DNA from: Chthoniobacteraceae bacterium
GTDB taxonomy: Bacteria; Verrucomicrobiota; Verrucomicrobiia; Chthoniobacterales; Chthoniobacteraceae
Direction of reading: 5' to 3'
NCBI GenBank assembly: GCA_028293625.1
Contig: JAQGOL010000035.1
Coordinates: 248,001 to 312,000, forward strand
DNA: 64,000 nucleotides
Both the position numbers and the translations under genes were made by a program. The notes under the pieces are model-generated. The model saw only the letters and a list, made by a program, of their open reading frames with translations, had not been told where the DNA came from and searched no databases. Shown here one piece after another: positions 9,417 to 16,975 of the stretch (positions are counted from its first letter, which is position 1; each line of letters begins with the position of its first letter).

Positions 9417-9875
9417 TTAGGCTACGTTGACTTGGATCTGTTTTTGTTTGGCTTCCTCGGACTTGGGCAGCTCCACATGGAGGATCCCGTCTTTGTAGGT
9501 CGCCTGGACTTGGCTTGACTCGACAGAGGCAGGGAGTGTCACGCTTCGTTGGAATTTTCCGAAGTAACGTTCACTGCGGAAAGTTTCACCTGCAACACGT
9601 TCCCGTTCCATTTTGCGCTCGCCTGACACAGTGAGTGTATTGTCCTGAACAGTGATTTCGATATCCTCCTTTTTCATTCCAGGGAGCTCACAGAGGATCA
9701 GGAAACTCTCTTTCTGATCATAGACATCGAGCGCCGGAGACCAGCCGCCAAAAAGGCCGGTGCTGCTCGGCTGGGTGACATCAAAGAGACGGTTCATTTC
9801 ATCGCGTAGCGTGGCAAGCCGGTCGAACGGCGTCCAAGCCGCGAGTTCAGTTGGTTGATAGCGAATGAGGCTCAT
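9417..9875 (-). CDS. Small heat-shock protein, Hsp20/alpha-crystallin family
   Basis: This 152-residue protein has an N-terminal arm (about 1-45, including WTPFDRLATLRDEMNRLFD, typical of bacterial class A small Hsps), an alpha-crystallin domain (about 46-140, with ELPGMKKEDIEITV and YKDGILHVELPK) and a C-terminal K-Q-I-Q-V motif for oligomer contacts. It should work as a cytoplasmic holdase and probably forms mixed or separate oligomers with the downstream paralogue. The first gene of the pair, it follows a 220-bp non-coding stretch that should hold the heat-shock promoter. I see no CIRCE element there. Confidence 0.93.
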   Translation of the reverse strand: MSLIRYQPTELAAWTPFDRLATLRDEMNRLFDVTQPSSTGLFGGWSPALDVYDQKESFLILCELPGMKKEDIEITVQDNTLTVSGERKMERERVAGETFRSERYFGKFQRSVTLPASVESSQVQATYKDGILHVELPKSEEAKQKQIQVNVA

Positions 9876-9930
9876 AACGATTGGAGTTCTTTGTTTAAGT
9901 TCAATGCCCTTTCGGACAGGTTCTTAATAA

Positions 9931-9943
9931 GCATCGTCGATGC
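9931..9943. promoter_or_regulatory. Short perfect palindrome upstream of the Hsp20 pair
   Basis: The sequence gcatcgtcgatgc is a perfect 6-bp inverted repeat around one base, 56 bp upstream of the first Hsp20 start. It could be an operator half-site pair. It does not match CIRCE, so any role in heat-shock control is a guess. Confidence 0.3.
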
Positions 9944-10095
9944 CAGCCATTCACGCCATCAGGGCGCTATTCTTAAGTCTCTGGAAATAAGGAGCTTACC
10001 CCATTCGAAAAGCTTTGTAAAAAATGCGTTATGTGCGACGGGTTGTCGCTATTTCCATGGCCGCTGGTGCTCCGCGGCTGTGCCAATATGGCGCG

Positions 10096-11133
10096 TTAGA
10101 AGTCGAGCACTTTCATCTCTTCCGTCAGCATGTTTTTATACGTGCTCACAATCCGCCACCCGAGGTAGAGCAGTACCAGGAGATAAATGGTCTTGCCGAT
10201 TTTTTTCGCCGCATTTTCCAGATGCAGCAGCGCTTCGGCCTGGAATTCCGTTGCCATGCGTTTGAGTTCGAGATCAAGGCTGCCCGATTCCTCCCCGACA
10301 ATCAGAGCCCGCATCATCGACTCGGGAAATGCTCCGCTGATTGCCAGGAGCGGGCCGACCTGCCCGCCGGCGCGCACGTCGGGAACCGCTGATTCCACTG
10401 CGGAGCGGATCAGCCCGCTGCGGCTCGCTTTGCCTGCCGCCAGCAGCGCATCGATGACGTTGACGCCGGCATCGAGTTCAATTTGGTAGATCATGCAAAA
10501 GCGGGCCACCGAAAAGCTTCGCCGCACTTTTCCGATCCACGGCACCAAGCGCAGGCAACGGTCAACAGCGGGATTCGCGGTGCCGGCCTCGCGAAACCAG
10601 GGAAGCACGACGATCACAAAAATGGCGGCCACATAAAGCACTCCGAGCAAGGGAAGGGTGGCATGCAGATAAGCTGTCGTGCCGGACGTGACAAGCTCCG
10701 GCAGGCCAAGGAGGAAGACCCCAAAATGCAGCATAAAAATCGGATAAGCCGATTTTTGGATCACCATTTCGCGGGCTTTGGCGAGTCCTTCATAATAGAA
10801 GGCGAGCTGCTGGAACCCGTGGTCCAGACGTCCGCTTTTTTCCACCGCGGCGATCACGGAGGTTTCCATCGGGGAGATCAGCCCGGGCTCCTGGGCGAAG
10901 GCTTCACCGACGGTTTTGCCCTCGGAGATCGCTGTACGCAACCGGTGCATCAACTGGCGAAGGGAGCCGCGCGCTGTGGAGCTGAGCTTGTCGAGGGCCG
11001 AGGGAAATGGAACGCCGGCGCGCAGCAATTGACCGAGACTTTGATAGAGGCTCTGTTTCTGACGGTAAGGAAGGCGCACAGCGGAGAGTTCAGGGTTTCT
11101 ATGACGCGCGACAAGGATTAAACAGCTCCTCAT
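10096..11133 (-). CDS. Type II secretion/type IV pilus inner-membrane protein, GspF/PilC-like
   Basis: The protein (345 residues from the ATG at 11133) has the two-copy T2SSF architecture. Each copy is a helical bundle followed by membrane segments (YPIFMLHFGVFLLGLPEL, VLYVAAIFVIVVLPWF and the last IYLLVLLYLGWRIVS). The phrase AVEKSGRLDHGFQQLA in copy one is repeated as IVGEESGSLDLELKRMA in copy two, the family hallmark. GspF/PilC sits in the inner membrane under the assembly ATPase and helps build pseudopili or pili. No ATPase or secretin gene lies nearby, so the system is scattered; a pseudopilin gene is at 15090. The frame is open 30 codons further upstream, but that would overlap ribD extensively. 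The ATG at 11133 overlaps the divergent ribD start in one CATG. Confidence 0.85.
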   Translation of the reverse strand: MRSCLILVARHRNPELSAVRLPYRQKQSLYQSLGQLLRAGVPFPSALDKLSSTARGSLRQLMHRLRTAISEGKTVGEAFAQEPGLISPMETSVIAAVEKSGRLDHGFQQLAFYYEGLAKAREMVIQKSAYPIFMLHFGVFLLGLPELVTSGTTAYLHATLPLLGVLYVAAIFVIVVLPWFREAGTANPAVDRCLRLVPWIGKVRRSFSVARFCMIYQIELDAGVNVIDALLAAGKASRSGLIRSAVESAVPDVRAGGQVGPLLAISGAFPESMMRALIVGEESGSLDLELKRMATEFQAEALLHLENAAKKIGKTIYLLVLLYLGWRIVSTYKNMLTEEMKVLDF

Positions 11134-12154
11134 GAGCGAGGAACAATTCATGGGCGCCGCACTGCGCGCGGCCGAGTGCGGCATCGGGCTGACAAGTCCC
11201 AATCCCGCGGTCGGCGCTGTCATCGTGCGCGATGGGAAGATTCTCGCGCGCGGATTTCATCGGAGGGCTGGTGGCCCGCACGCCGAGGTTGAAGCGATCA
11301 CGGCGTTAAAAAAAGCGGATACCGCGCTTGGCGCCACCCTCTATGTCACCCTTGAGCCGTGTTCGACTTACGGGCGGACACCGCCGTGTGTGGAGAAAAT
11401 TATCGGAGCCGGTTTTGCAAAGGTGGTGATTGGCGCGATTGATCCCAATCCCAAGCATGCCGGGCGCGGCATTGGGTTGCTGCAAGCCGCGGGGATTGAA
11501 GTGATCAACGGTGTGTTGAAAGCCGAATGCGATGCGCTTAATGCAGCTTTTAATAAGTGGATTGTGACGCAGATGCCGCTGGTTATCGCCAAAGCCGGCA
11601 TGTCGCTTGACGGCCGCCTGGCGCGCCCGCCCGGGGAAGGGCAGTGGCTCACCAGCGAGTCTTCGCGTGCCGATGCGATGGAACTTCGCGCCCGGGTGGA
11701 TGCCATCCTGGTGGGCGCCAATACTTTGCGCCTTGATAATCCGCGTTTGACGGTTCGCGGCATTTCAGGGGCGCGGCAGCCATGGCGTGTGGTGGTGGCG
11801 GGAAAGAGCGATCTGCCAAAAAACGCGCACCTGTTTACGGATGAGCATAAGGAGCGCACCCTGGTTTATAAAGAGCAAACGCTCCGGGCTGTGCTGCGGG
11901 ACCTTGGTCAGCGGCAGGTAACCAGTGTCCTGATCGAAGGCGGGATGAGGGTGCTGGGCGAGGCCTTCGACAAAGCGCTCGTTGATGAGGTGCGGTTTTA
12001 TGTCGCTCCGCTGCTCTGTGGCGGCCCGGTGGTTGCCATTGGCGGCCGGGGCGCCGGCTCGACCCTGGGATCGGTCCAACTGCGCGAAGTCAGTTACAAA
12101 CGCATTGGCAACGATCTCTGCCTGAGCGGGAAGCCGGAATATCCGCTCAGGTAG
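11132..12154 (+). CDS. ribD: Riboflavin biosynthesis bifunctional deaminase/reductase RibD
   Basis: RibD carries out two consecutive cytoplasmic steps of riboflavin synthesis: deamination of the pyrimidine ring and NADPH reduction of the ribose side chain. The N-terminal deaminase domain (about 1-145) has the zinc site H50-A-E52 plus C77 and C86 in the PCSTYGRTPPC motif. The C-terminal reductase domain (about 146-340) begins with PLVIAKAGMSLDGRLA and includes VDAILVGANTLRLDNPRLT and SVLIEGG. Length (340) is near the family norm. No FMN riboswitch and no other rib gene is visible nearby. The ATG at 11132 shares a CATG with the divergent gspF-like start; Met7 at 11150 is an alternative. Confidence 0.95.
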   Translation: MSEEQFMGAALRAAECGIGLTSPNPAVGAVIVRDGKILARGFHRRAGGPHAEVEAITALKKADTALGATLYVTLEPCSTYGRTPPCVEKIIGAGFAKVVIGAIDPNPKHAGRGIGLLQAAGIEVINGVLKAECDALNAAFNKWIVTQMPLVIAKAGMSLDGRLARPPGEGQWLTSESSRADAMELRARVDAILVGANTLRLDNPRLTVRGISGARQPWRVVVAGKSDLPKNAHLFTDEHKERTLVYKEQTLRAVLRDLGQRQVTSVLIEGGMRVLGEAFDKALVDEVRFYVAPLLCGGPVVAIGGRGAGSTLGSVQLREVSYKRIGNDLCLSGKPEYPLR

Positions 12155-12197
12155 CTGTCCCGCCCAGCTCTCCATCCTGGAGGGAAAAGTTGATCCT

Positions 12198-13628
12198 TTA
12201 TTCCGTGATAGTAACCACGGTTCCTATCGGCACTTCGCGGTAGAGTTGCCGGGCAACCTGGGCCGGTAATCGGATGCAACCATGTGACGCAAAAGGGTTC
12301 GCCGCGTAACCTTCATGCATCCCGAATTCCCGGCAGCTCAATCGCATAAAGAACGGCATCTTTACTTTATAGATTGTCGAGACGTGGCTGCGGTCCTTGT
12401 CAGTGATCACGAAGCGACCCTGCGGAGTGGGATACCCGCGACGTCCGGTGGAGATGCTGGTGCTGAGGACCGGGATCCCGTTTTTAATCAACTGAGCCCG
12501 TTGGGAACCGATCGAGATTTCAATCCGGACCTGCTCGGGCGCGGGTGCGTTTCCGAGCAGGATTTGCATCGCCTCAACGCTTTGGGCCCAGGCGGCAAAA
12601 TGCAACGGCACGATCTTGTATTTGCTCTTGGTGGCGATGCCGCGCCGTGCGCCTTTTTCGAGCAATAATTTCAGGTCATCGTGGCGCGCCAGGCCGGCCG
12701 TGAGCATTAGCAGGTTCATGCCGGGTTCCTCAGCGAGGTAATTGCGCACCGTGCTCTTCGGGATGAGTGCAAGGAAGCTTTTTTCGGCCGGCGTTTCCAA
12801 AGGGCAATTGGGATTGGCTCCGCAATCGAGCATGTATCGGAAAAGTTCGTTGTTCCCTTCCAAAAGGGCATAAGCGAGGAGCGGCTGTTTACGGCCTTCC
12901 GGAGTCGGCGCCGTGGCATGTTTATTTAACAGCAATCGCACCCGTTCAGTCTCACGCTTGCTCAAGGACTCCGTTAAATAAGAACGGCTTTGTCTATTCC
13001 ATTGTAATGTGGCGGGGGAATGTGTGAGCACCAGTTCAATCAGCGCCCAGTCGCCGGTTTCAAGCGCATGTCCTAAAAGATCGTGCTCTTTGCAACATGC
13101 TCCGGAGAACTCCGGCGTCGATTCCAGAAGCTGCTTTACCAGCGCCGGCTGCCGCGTGGTCATCGCCAGGTGAAGAGCCGTGTAGCCGTTTTTATCGGCC
13201 ACCGTTGGATCCGCGCTATTTTCAAGCAGGAGGCTGACAATGGGCTCCTGCTTTTGAAGGACGGCGGTCATGAGTGGAGTGCAGCCGCGGGCATCCGGCA
13301 GATCGGGATTGGCGGAATCTTTCAAAAGAGCGACCACCAGATCAAGTTGCCGGCTTGCCACGGCGGCCAGGAGCGGCGTTTGACCCTCGGGGCCGGCGGC
13401 GTTCACATCAGTGCCGCAGGCAAGCGCAAAGTCGATTAAAGGACGCCGTCGCTCGGTGATTGCATTGACGAACATGGCCCCTTTGACGGAGGGCGCCTCA
13501 TAGGTTCTCGGCGCACGCCCCGGTTCCGCGGGCGGTTCCGCCTCACCGCGTCGTGGCCCGGTTAATATTCCAAAAACAAAGACCATGGCCATGCACGATC
13601 CCGCCACACCTCTCAACTTTGAATGCAT
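12198..13628 (-). CDS. Secreted ankyrin-repeat protein with C-terminal L,D-transpeptidase (YkuD) domain
   Basis: The 476-residue protein has an N-terminal signal peptide (VAGSCMAMVFVFGILTG), about eight ankyrin repeats (roughly 55-340; for example GQTPLLAAVASRQLDLVVAL and GYTALHLAMTTRQPALVKQL) and a C-terminal YkuD domain (about 350-476). The catalytic motif SHGCIRL places the nucleophile at C451 with H449. YkuD enzymes make 3-3 cross-links in peptidoglycan or attach proteins to it, so this protein should act in the periplasm, with the ankyrin stack as a protein-binding arm. The start is fixed by a strong Shine-Dalgarno, GGAGGG, six bases before the ATG at 13628; the frame extends upstream but would overlap the next gene. 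The fusion is uncommon. Confidence 0.85.
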   Translation of the reverse strand: MHSKLRGVAGSCMAMVFVFGILTGPRRGEAEPPAEPGRAPRTYEAPSVKGAMFVNAITERRRPLIDFALACGTDVNAAGPEGQTPLLAAVASRQLDLVVALLKDSANPDLPDARGCTPLMTAVLQKQEPIVSLLLENSADPTVADKNGYTALHLAMTTRQPALVKQLLESTPEFSGACCKEHDLLGHALETGDWALIELVLTHSPATLQWNRQSRSYLTESLSKRETERVRLLLNKHATAPTPEGRKQPLLAYALLEGNNELFRYMLDCGANPNCPLETPAEKSFLALIPKSTVRNYLAEEPGMNLLMLTAGLARHDDLKLLLEKGARRGIATKSKYKIVPLHFAAWAQSVEAMQILLGNAPAPEQVRIEISIGSQRAQLIKNGIPVLSTSISTGRRGYPTPQGRFVITDKDRSHVSTIYKVKMPFFMRLSCREFGMHEGYAANPFASHGCIRLPAQVARQLYREVPIGTVVTITE

Positions 13629-13634
13629 AAAAAA

Positions 13635-13640
13635 CCCTCC
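13635..13640 (-). promoter_or_regulatory. Strong ribosome binding site that fixes the ankyrin-transpeptidase start
   Basis: On the minus strand GGAGGG stands six As/Us before the ATG at 13628. Strong Shine-Dalgarno sequences are rare in this window, so it decides between this ATG and the longer open frame. Confidence 0.8.
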
Positions 13641-13744
13641 AGGTGTGAGGGCAACGCCAGCCATTTGCGGCGCGGACGTGTGGGATTTTTTACCTCCGTC
13701 CGGAAACGCCCTGAGAAACGAGCAAGCTTTTTCCCGCCCCGCTG

Positions 13745-14788
13745 TTACAGAGCTGTTGGATTCGGCGCAAAGCGCGGCAGCGGAGTCACGAGATTTCCTG
13801 GAAGCGGCCAGGCACGCTCCTGGATGCGTGGCGCGAGATGCTTGGAAGTGGTGTAACCGGCGCTGATGATCTCCATTTTGGCATCGAGATTGTCGATGTA
13901 ATGGAGCGCCCACGCTTCCGGGGTCTTTGGCGGGATGGGTGAACCAAATTGAAGTTCGCCGTGGTGGGCCGCAATGAGGTGGAGCAAATGCAACCGCACA
14001 TCTTCACTGGATGGTTTTAACTGCGTCCAGCCGCTCGACTGTTCGCTGGCGAGTAATTTCCGCCAAAGTGCATTCAGCAATTCAATGCCAATGGTGATAT
14101 GCCCAAGCAATTCGCCCCGCTCATCAAACGGCATTTGAAAGCCGTCGGCCGGCATGGCGTTCTCCCAAAGCTTGCCGGCATCGTGAAAAAGAACGCCCGT
14201 GACCAGTAAATCGCGGTTCAGCATCGGATAAACCACCGCGATCGCTTCGGCCGCCCTCACCATTTGCGCCACGTGCTCCACCAAACCGCCCCGGCGCGCG
14301 TGATGCACCGTGCGCGCCGCTGCAGCACGCCGAAAACGCTCCCCGTATTCCTGGAAAAAGAGCCGCGTCAAAGCCTGCAGGCGTGGATCGCCGATCGACC
14401 CGGCCGCCGCCATGATGCAGGCGAAATCGGCGGCTTGTTTTTCACGCAACTCGGACGGCCCTCCCAGAAGCGATTCACGTTCCCCAGCCTGCAACTCGCG
14501 GCAATGCCATCTGCGCGATTCCAATCCGTATGCGGCGCCGTGGGTGAATTCTCCGCAGACTTCAATGAACGCACCGGTGCTGAGACCTTCACAAAGTGCG
14601 AACGCGGGTCCGTCGTTCCAGGCGCGCAAAACCATGCGTCCCTCGGCATCGCTCAGTGTCATCTCAAAGAACGGTTTGCCTTCCCGGGTTTCCTTGCGTG
14701 TCAATGTTTCGATCTGGCCGTGGACGCACGCTTCAAGACGGCCGTCGAGAACCAGGCGTTTAAGAGTGGAAATGGAGTGCTGAACCAC
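13745..14788 (-). CDS. OB-fold/HD-domain protein, YhaM-like 3'-5' exoribonuclease
   Basis: The 347-residue protein starts with an OB-fold nucleic-acid-binding domain (about 15-100) and continues with an HD metal-hydrolase domain (about 150-320). Metal-binding positions are visible in VHHARRGGLVEHVAQM, in VLFHDAGKLWE (the HD pair) and in LIAAHHGELQFGSP. This combination and the KTPEAWALHYIDNLDAK segment match the YhaM family, which degrades single-stranded nucleic acid from the 3' end in Firmicutes. Here the activity is inferred from domain order only. The start is GTG at 14788. It lies upstream of the ankyrin-transpeptidase gene on the same strand with a 116-bp gap. Confidence 0.8.
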   Translation of the reverse strand: MVQHSISTLKRLVLDGRLEACVHGQIETLTRKETREGKPFFEMTLSDAEGRMVLRAWNDGPAFALCEGLSTGAFIEVCGEFTHGAAYGLESRRWHCRELQAGERESLLGGPSELREKQAADFACIMAAAGSIGDPRLQALTRLFFQEYGERFRRAAAARTVHHARRGGLVEHVAQMVRAAEAIAVVYPMLNRDLLVTGVLFHDAGKLWENAMPADGFQMPFDERGELLGHITIGIELLNALWRKLLASEQSSGWTQLKPSSEDVRLHLLHLIAAHHGELQFGSPIPPKTPEAWALHYIDNLDAKMEIISAGYTTSKHLAPRIQERAWPLPGNLVTPLPRFAPNPTAL

Positions 14789-15089
14789 GAGTGACTCACT
14801 CTATCGAGCTAAGCGCCGGGGCGCTTTGTCGAGAGAAAACAAAGAAATCGGGGGCGGCAAAGAAATAAACGGTTGCCGGAAAGAGGCGGGAGGATGTATT
14901 CATTAAGTAGTTACGCCCCTCGGTTTTCCTTCCAGTGAACCGTCCGTTTCAAAAGCGCTGCCCGCCTGTTCTCCCTGCCTTGCGGAATCGGTTGCTTCTT
15001 TGAGATAAGACGAGTCAGTTGAAGGCGCCTCCCATGGGCTGCGCTGTTTCCCCGTGCCCTGATTTTCAAGTGCTTACCCGTAGATCTTC
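14789..15089. other. 301-bp intergenic region between divergent genes
   Basis: It separates the YhaM-like gene from the pseudopilin gene and should hold both promoters. I see a short imperfect palindrome near the left edge (gagtgactcactc) and no good Shine-Dalgarno ahead of the pseudopilin ATG. A 14-codon frame following GGAGG at about 14893 seems accidental. No RNA gene is recognisable. Confidence 0.5.
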
Positions 15090-15803
15090 ATGAGAACATT
15101 TCCATCCCGTCCGCGGCAGACCGGCTTTTCGCTTATTGAACTGCTAATTGTCTGCGGTATCATTGCCATTGTCGTTGGTTTTACCGTTCCCGCAGCGACG
15201 ACGCTCATTAAAGGAACGCAGATGACGCAAGCTTCGCAATTGCTTGCCGATCATATGTCGCTTGCACGCCAGTACGCCCTCACCAAGAACCGTTCCGTTG
15301 AGGTGCGTTTTTATAAATTCGCGGATCCGGAAACCCCCGGTGAAGATAAAGCCAAGCTCTCCACTGGAAAATTCCGCGCATTCCAGGCGTTTGAAGTGCT
15401 CGAATCAGGAGGTTCGGTTGCCATTTTTAAAGTCCAGCGGCTCCCCTCGACCGTGATCATGAACGAATCCGTCGAGCTTTCCTCGCTGATTGGCGCGCAG
15501 GATCGGATTTCCGCACAGACTCAAAAAAGCCGCGATGCTTCCCTGCCGGATCTGCCTCGCGAAGTAGGTTTGAATTATGAGTATGTGAAGTTCCGCTTCC
15601 AGCCCGATGGTTCCACCGATCTTAATCTCTCGCTGACGGGCCCCGCCGAGGGGAAATGGTATGTGACACTGCACGGCATCGATTATGATGCGGTGACAAC
15701 GACCTCCCCCAAAGACTCGTCATCCAAGCAGATCAACTTTTTCACCTTGCAGGTTGATCCTGTCAGCGGCGCCACCAAATCTTACCGCCCTACAGCTGGT
15801 TGA
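15090..15803 (+). CDS. Prepilin-type pseudopilin, resembling Verru_Chthon cassette protein D
   Basis: The 237-residue protein has a type IV prepilin leader: a short basic start, the cleavage motif TGFSLIELL (cut after Gly, methylated Phe, Glu at +5) and a 20-residue hydrophobic helix (LLIVCGIIAIVVGFTVPAAT). The rest is a soluble domain with RFYKFADPE and FRAFQAFEVLE, which resemble a pseudopilin family found in Verrucomicrobia and called Verru_Chthon cassette D; this match is from memory. Such proteins are inserted in the inner membrane and trimmed by prepilin peptidase, and may join a secretion pseudopilus. The usual partner cassette genes are absent here; the GspF-like gene at 10096 is the only related gene in the window. 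Confidence 0.8.
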   Translation: MRTFPSRPRQTGFSLIELLIVCGIIAIVVGFTVPAATTLIKGTQMTQASQLLADHMSLARQYALTKNRSVEVRFYKFADPETPGEDKAKLSTGKFRAFQAFEVLESGGSVAIFKVQRLPSTVIMNESVELSSLIGAQDRISAQTQKSRDASLPDLPREVGLNYEYVKFRFQPDGSTDLNLSLTGPAEGKWYVTLHGIDYDAVTTTSPKDSSSKQINFFTLQVDPVSGATKSYRPTAG

Positions 15804-15823
15804 GCGTTCGGAGCGGCCACCGC

Positions 15824-16897
15824 TTACTCAAGCAGTGTAACCGTCCTTTTTTCCCGGGCGCTCAGGACGGCGCTGTCGACAATCTGCTGGCCGATCCGGG
15901 AAATTTCAGGGGAAAGCGGTCCGGCAATTTCCTCACCGTTCTCAAGGCAGTGGAGAATGTATTGCACAGGATTTTGATAAGGAGCAAGCACCTGATCCGC
16001 GGGCCGGTCCGAGCCCTTCTTATCGTCCATGGTCTGGAGCCGGAGGGTCGGCTCGCCGTCGTAAGCGCTGATAGTGCCTTTTGTGCCGCAGATGACAAAA
16101 CCGCATTTGGGTTGCGGCTGATGAACCCACGGATCGGTAAAAGTGCCCCAGCGTGTCTCGATTTTCGAAAGTCCCTGGGCGTAACGGCAGATAATGACGC
16201 TATGTTCGTCCACCTCAAGGCCGGCCGGCTCATCCATGACGCACGTGACTTCAAGGGGCTTGCGTCCGTTCTGAAACCAAGTGCCGAGAGTGGTGCCATA
16301 TCCGGCATAATCAAGAAGCGATCCACCGCCCTGCGCCTTGCTGTAAAACCAGCTGCGGCGCTTCTCTTCCTCCGTTGGAGTGGCCTCCACTTTGCCGGCG
16401 AGATGGTAAAGCGGTCCTCGATTTCCCCCGTAATGATGAAACTCAACCACGTCGCCAATCACGCCTTCATCAATCAGCCGCTTTGCTGAAATGATCGCCG
16501 GATACCACCGCAACGGCCAGTTGATCGCCAGCATTTTTCCGGTGGCCCGCTGCGCGGCGATCATCGAATCGGCTTCCATGAGCGAGGCGGCAAACGGTTT
16601 TTCCATCAAAATATGGACGTTAAACTCCGACACGCGCCGGGTCCATAAACCGTGCTCCGCAGTCGCCGGGCAAAGGATCACCAAGTCAGGCCGTGCTGTT
16701 TCAATACAGCGCCTGTAATCGGTAAACTGGCGCTCGGGCGGAATCGAAAAGTCACGCGCCGCATCGCGCATTCGCTGCGGATCCTCGTCGCAAATCGCGA
16801 CGATTTCGGCGTTGGGATGCTCCTGGACTTCACGCAGCAGGTCGCCCATGTGCATGTGGTCAAAGTTGATGCCGGCAATTTTCCAGATCTTGCTCAT
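15824..16897 (-). CDS. Gfo/Idh/MocA family oxidoreductase
   Basis: The 357-residue protein has an N-terminal NAD(P)-binding Rossmann domain (about 1-125), with AEIVAICDEDPQRM for cofactor binding and the family motif MEKPFA, where Lys is catalytic. The C-terminal alpha/beta domain (about 130-350) has GGGSLLDYAGYGTTLGTWF, the usual segment with the substrate-binding Asp/His region. Family members oxidise or reduce sugars, inositols and related compounds in the cytoplasm. The substrate is not predictable; Verrucomicrobia carry many paralogues. No sugar-metabolism partner is adjacent. It converges with the pseudopilin gene (20-bp gap). Confidence 0.88.
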   Translation of the reverse strand: MSKIWKIAGINFDHMHMGDLLREVQEHPNAEIVAICDEDPQRMRDAARDFSIPPERQFTDYRRCIETARPDLVILCPATAEHGLWTRRVSEFNVHILMEKPFAASLMEADSMIAAQRATGKMLAINWPLRWYPAIISAKRLIDEGVIGDVVEFHHYGGNRGPLYHLAGKVEATPTEEEKRRSWFYSKAQGGGSLLDYAGYGTTLGTWFQNGRKPLEVTCVMDEPAGLEVDEHSVIICRYAQGLSKIETRWGTFTDPWVHQPQPKCGFVICGTKGTISAYDGEPTLRLQTMDDKKGSDRPADQVLAPYQNPVQYILHCLENGEEIAGPLSPEISRIGQQIVDSAVLSAREKRTVTLLE

Positions 16898-16975
16898 AAA
16901 ACGGTGGCCCGTCTTCGTGCGTGATGCGGAACAACGGGAGGGCGAAATTACGATTACGGGGGGAAGGAAGCAAAG

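Noticed and set aside
9876-10095. Possible CIRCE element for the Hsp20 genes
   Set aside because: The pattern TTAGCACTC-N9-GAGTGCTAA is not present on either strand.
10483-11121. A 212-codon plus-strand frame opposite the GspF-like gene
   Set aside because: Charged, low-complexity translation with no domain; shadow of the real gene.
15800-16489. A 229-codon plus-strand frame opposite the Gfo/Idh/MocA gene
   Set aside because: The minus-strand protein carries clear family motifs across the same interval; the plus frame has none.
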